A stretch of DNA of 64,000 nucleotides from Corylus avellana (Eukaryota > Streptophyta > Magnoliopsida > Fagales > Betulaceae). The DNA lies in contig NC_081543.1 in assembly GCF_901000735.1 (NCBI RefSeq), positions 9,345,921 through 9,409,920 of the forward strand, given 5' to 3'. The position numbers and the translations under genes are program-made. The notes under the pieces were generated by a model. It did no database searches. It had not been told where the DNA came from and saw nothing but the letters and a program-made list of their open reading frames with translations. Below are positions 60,734 through 64,000 of this stretch, one piece after another; position 1 is the first letter of the stretch; each line of letters begins with the position of its first letter.

Positions 60734-61743
60734 CTCCTCACACACCCGCCCGACCCGTCTCTCAAGTACCAATTACGGGTCGAATTGGGTTCAAACCCAG
60801 GTAAGCATGTGCACTGGAACTTGTCTGGATTGTACGGGTCGCAATAACTATTTGGACCGCACTCTTTGTACATATCGCACGGCTCTTTCGGATCAGACCA
60901 AACCACGAACCATCTTGCCTCAACCCACGTGGATCGATCAACGGTTCCTGATTCATTCAACACCAGTCTAGTAAAAACTCCAGGGTCAGTTACATTATAC
61001 ATAAGCGTGACCTCATCTTGATTATTCACGTAACTGCCTTTGATAATAGGATTATGATTCATTTCAGGTAGACCGTTAAATCTTTCGCCAGTCCAAGGTC
61101 CGGCCCGCCACCATGGAGTTGCGCCCTTATTTAACAAAAATTGTGGGTACCCAATTGGGTCAATCCCCAATGAGAAGCTTCCGGTTCCCGGGTCATCTTC
61201 GGACTTCCAAGATGTTAGGTATCGGCTGAGCCCGGTCCGCCGGTCCAGCCCAAGTTTCATCAACGGAAGCATAGTATTGCTGGGATAGTCGAAGCTCTGC
61301 CATGTAACCCTTTGGCTGTCTCGTAGAACCAAAACAAGATTCCCAGAATCTAAGAGCTGAGCCAAAGAATTGTTTGTGGTTGAGATTGAAGCGTTTGTAG
61401 ACCAGATTGGGGTGCTTCGGTTTTGGCTGTTAAGGACGAGGTTTCCATGGCCGTTGATGGAGAGGACTCCGGAGGTGTCATTGAGAGGGATGTCTCTGTT
61501 TGCCACCCACACAACGGTTTGTCGAGGAACTTTGTTATACCATATTCCGACGTAGCGGCGGCCAGAGTTTCCTGGGCTGAAAAACCCAAGTGCGAAGGTT
61601 TTTCCTTTCGAAACCAGGATGTCACCGTCTTTAACGGGCTGGTTTGGGGAAATGTCGGAAATGGTGTCAAGGGAAATGCAAAATCGGAAAACAAGTAGAG
61701 AGAGAAGCAACGATGTATTCAATAACTCTTTAGCCGGATTCAT
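60734..61743 (-). CDS. G-type lectin S-receptor-like kinase, 5' part, right copy
   Basis: Start at ATG 61743 (MNPAKELLNTS). It reads further than the left copy: signal peptide, bulb lectin domain, S-locus glycoprotein domain, and an EGF-like Cys-rich part (CDMYKECGPNSYCDPYNPDK, CTCLPGFEPNS) ending at GGCVR just before where a PAN domain is expected. It differs from the left copy at several residues (adds DIS after DTIS; Arg for Gln in NKVP-QTVV; Asn for Ile in MNH-PII). No stop or frameshift in the visible part. Cut by the gap. Confidence 0.87.
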
Positions 61744-63722
61744 GGTGATTTTTCCGATGAAGATTATAGGTTGACCAACAAGATTGCTGTGTGTCAGTGG
61801 GATTGGGCTAAGATTAACGATCAAACTGAACTTGAATAGGAGTAATATTTGACAGGACTAAAAAGATTCAGGAGTGCTAAAGTCTGGGAAGTAGGTGAGA
61901 TATTTAATAAGTAGGTCCACAATGGAGGAAATAGAAACCACCATGAGAATGGTTTTGTGTGATTTTGTGAAAGAAGGTGTTGCCGTGTGTCAGTTAGTCA
62001 GTGACTCAGTGTGTGGGTGAAAGTAATTTGTCATTATCATCTTTCTTTCATGAATTGCTTAGGGAAAAAAAAAATAATAATAAATTTGTTGAGATAGTAG
62101 CCGGGAAATAGTCTTTAAAATTATTTTTACTTTTTAGTCTTTAATTGATAATAAAACTCACAAGAATATTATTGCTTTGAAAAAAGAATAAAGACAATTT
62201 AATTATAAAGTTATAAACAAGAATATTGCTTTAATTATTTGTTTTTATTGGTTTGCCGGTCTGTGTGTTTTCAAGAAATTCTTCAAGATAACTAATTCAC
62301 TAAAAGGTACTCATTTTTCTTAGACACTTCTAGTCATTTAATTGTGTTTAGTTTATTTCGCAAGTAGTTTAAATTATTATGTATTTGTGATGTTGTTAGA
62401 TGAAGATTTTTAATAGTTTCTTTGATTTTTTTTTTTTCTTTGTTGGGTAATTTGATGAGTTTGATTTGCTTCGTGATACATATATTATGGTATAATTTAT
62501 TTTTTGATTGTATTTATCATATTATAATAAAAATATAATACATAAAGAGAACAAAAAAAAAAATTATCATTATGTTTTATTATTTTTTTGCGCCCCTAGT
62601 AACTCCAATTCCTAAATCCACCACTGCTCTCTTGCCTATTTTAATTGGAAAAGATGAGCAGCTGAATGACATAGTCCAATATGCATGTAATTTTAGGCAC
62701 ATGTTAGTTTAATAGAATGGTTTGAAAGAAATTTTTTAGTGCACGTAATTTTGGACACATCAGTTTAATGGAATGGTTGGAGGAAAACAAAGCATACACA
62801 ACTATATAGCTTATTTTTGTCAGTGCAGTTTGCATTTTATTATTTGAAGTTTGAACAATGAATGATATACCGTTAGGCTCTTCGTATTACCTACCAATTC
62901 AAATACACTCTACATCAAATTATATACCATTTCTCTATATTATTATTATTATTAAAATAAAATAAAATAAAAATCCACAGTTTCCTTGCAAAACCATTAC
63001 GTTTGCAGTCCCATCTTTTCACAAAGCTATGCTTTTAAATCTATGAAGAATATTCATTAATCATCTCAAGAAGACGAAATAAGATTACTAGGCTTCACCT
63101 CTAAACCTATGTATAGAATTAGCCAAAACACACACACACACACACACACAAAATAAAAAAAAATAAAAAAAAGAGAAAAGGAGAAGAGAATCTCTTGCTT
63201 TTTGTTATTTTCTTTTCATTTCTTTCCCCCACATTTCGCAGTCTCTCTCCCAATTCTCAGGTGGCAGCAATACGAGACAAGGAAGAATGCAGCTGTCCCA
63301 ATTCCTTGCTGGCATTGAAATTTATGCTAAAGAAGAATACATAACACACAAAGAAAACCTTGTTGCTGGGCATTATTTATAGTAGAATGCGGCCAATCAA
63401 AATAGGAAATACAATACGAATGAAATCAGAAATTTAATACAAAATATTACAGAAGAATGAAATAAACTTGTATATGAAACAATGTATAAATAACCGAGTG
63501 ATCTCAACATAATCAGATTCTGATATCACAAACTAATAAGCTAAGTATCTAACAAGCTACATATATATGCAGAATCCTTTAACTATATGAATGCCAATAG
63601 TATAACCAGATTTGTCCTTGCGTATTCATCACATGTTTCCACAATCAGAGTAGCTTTCACCAAGAGATGGTGATGCCCCCCACAGCCCCCCCGCCCCAAA
63701 AAAAAAAAAAAAAAAATCCAAA
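61744..63722. other. Spacer of the right inverted arm
   Basis: Mirror of 57928-59936: upstream region of the right lectin-kinase copy and 3' flank of a thioesterase paralogue. No gene supported. Confidence 0.6.
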
Positions 63723-63900
63723 TCAAGTACGAGGCAACGGCTCTCTGAGCCCGAGAAGTTCACTGATGAAACTTGTAATTGAAGGGGGCCACCAATAGGA
63801 TGATGATCCTTTGAGTATCACATTAGTTGATGCTTTCTCCCCAAATTGAGACACAATTTGCTCTCTCTCGTTACTTTGAGTATCACCGAAGTTGCATAGA
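63723..63900 (-). CDS. Thioesterase paralogue, 3' end of last exon
   Basis: Read on the minus strand this matches the last about 45 codons of the thioesterase gene (SNEREQIVSQFGEK, then SSSYWWPPSITSFISELLG) to a stop at 63725-63723. It carries an in-frame 24-bp insertion (ASTNVILK after GEK) and different sequence upstream (CNFGDTQ instead of VDVGVVQ). The frame stays open to about 63940, but the family similarity stops at about 63878. It could be the end of a second thioesterase gene lying beyond the window, or a rearranged fragment. Confidence 0.6.
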
Positions 63901-64000
63901 AGATGTTTGATAAGTTTCTCTCCTACACATTTCCTTTCTCGTACATAAAAAAAAAGGCAAATAATGTTTGTATTAGGCAGACCTGAAGCTTTGGTCTCCC

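Larger units (their letters stand above)
60734..63878. repeat. Right arm of inverted duplication around the second gap
   Basis: Reverse-complement match of 57795-60633. It contains private changes such as an insertion near 62628-62690 and a changed microsatellite (CA repeat at 63128-63150 where the left arm has GTGTGTGC-type sequence). Confidence 0.9.

Noticed and set aside
60734..60971. Plus-strand continuation of the left lectin-kinase frame after the gap
   Set aside because: It is the antisense of the right copy's Cys-rich domain; the frame joins only through the N run.

Overview
This is nuclear DNA of a flowering plant, most likely a woody eudicot. The evidence is intron-rich genes with GT-AG borders, plant-only families (IDN2/FDM-type XS-XH proteins, ACD6/ITN1-like ankyrin-PGG proteins, G-type lectin receptor kinases, FAR1-type Mutator transposase), tRNA-Met primed LTR elements, and long AT-rich intergenic DNA. 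I cannot name the genus.

The first 48.6 kb is built around one ancestral block repeated three times: the 3' end of an ankyrin-PGG gene, about 4 kb of spacer, then an IDN2/FDM-like gene of the RNA-directed DNA methylation family. The left arm (1-13755) is inverted and holds IDN2-like copy A, cut by the window edge, and the intact three-exon ankyrin gene (17972 to 12820, minus). The middle arm (26050-36035, plus) holds copy B, a pseudogene with a stop in the zinc-finger domain and no XS domain. The right arm (37150-48615, plus) holds copy C, which has all six exons but appears to have lost the GT of its intron-1 donor. The arms are mosaic: A and C are nearly identical over the gene and its near 5' flank, while farther out the left arm resembles the middle arm.

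Mobile elements are dense, and several have readable target-site duplications (TSDs): a 6.5-kb Mutator-like element with a decayed FAR1/FRS-type transposase (5678-12158, 9-bp TSD); a 150-bp MITE with empty sites in the other two arms; a 1.36-kb non-autonomous MULE in ankyrin intron 1 (9-bp TSD); a 0.53-kb hAT-like element; a CACTA-like remnant; a gag-only Ty1-copia-type LTR element with five polypurine-tract-like motifs (21834 to an assembly gap); a long-TIR foldback element; a tandem three-LTR TRIM with perfect TSD TTGAA (36419-37126); and a truncated copia element splitting an ankyrin gene fragment.

From 49.4 to 57.9 kb lies an apparently intact 12-exon palmitoyl-protein thioesterase gene with its full catalytic triad and one GC-AG intron. 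From 57.8 to 63.9 kb there is an inverted duplication centred on a 100-N gap. Each arm carries a thioesterase 3' end, spacer DNA, and the 5' part of a G-type lectin receptor kinase gene that runs into the gap.

The genes do not form one pathway. What stands out is recent structural turnover: segmental inversion and duplication, mosaic identity between copies, and nested transposons. I saw no convincing CRISPR array, rRNA gene or functional tRNA gene, and no clearly new biological system.
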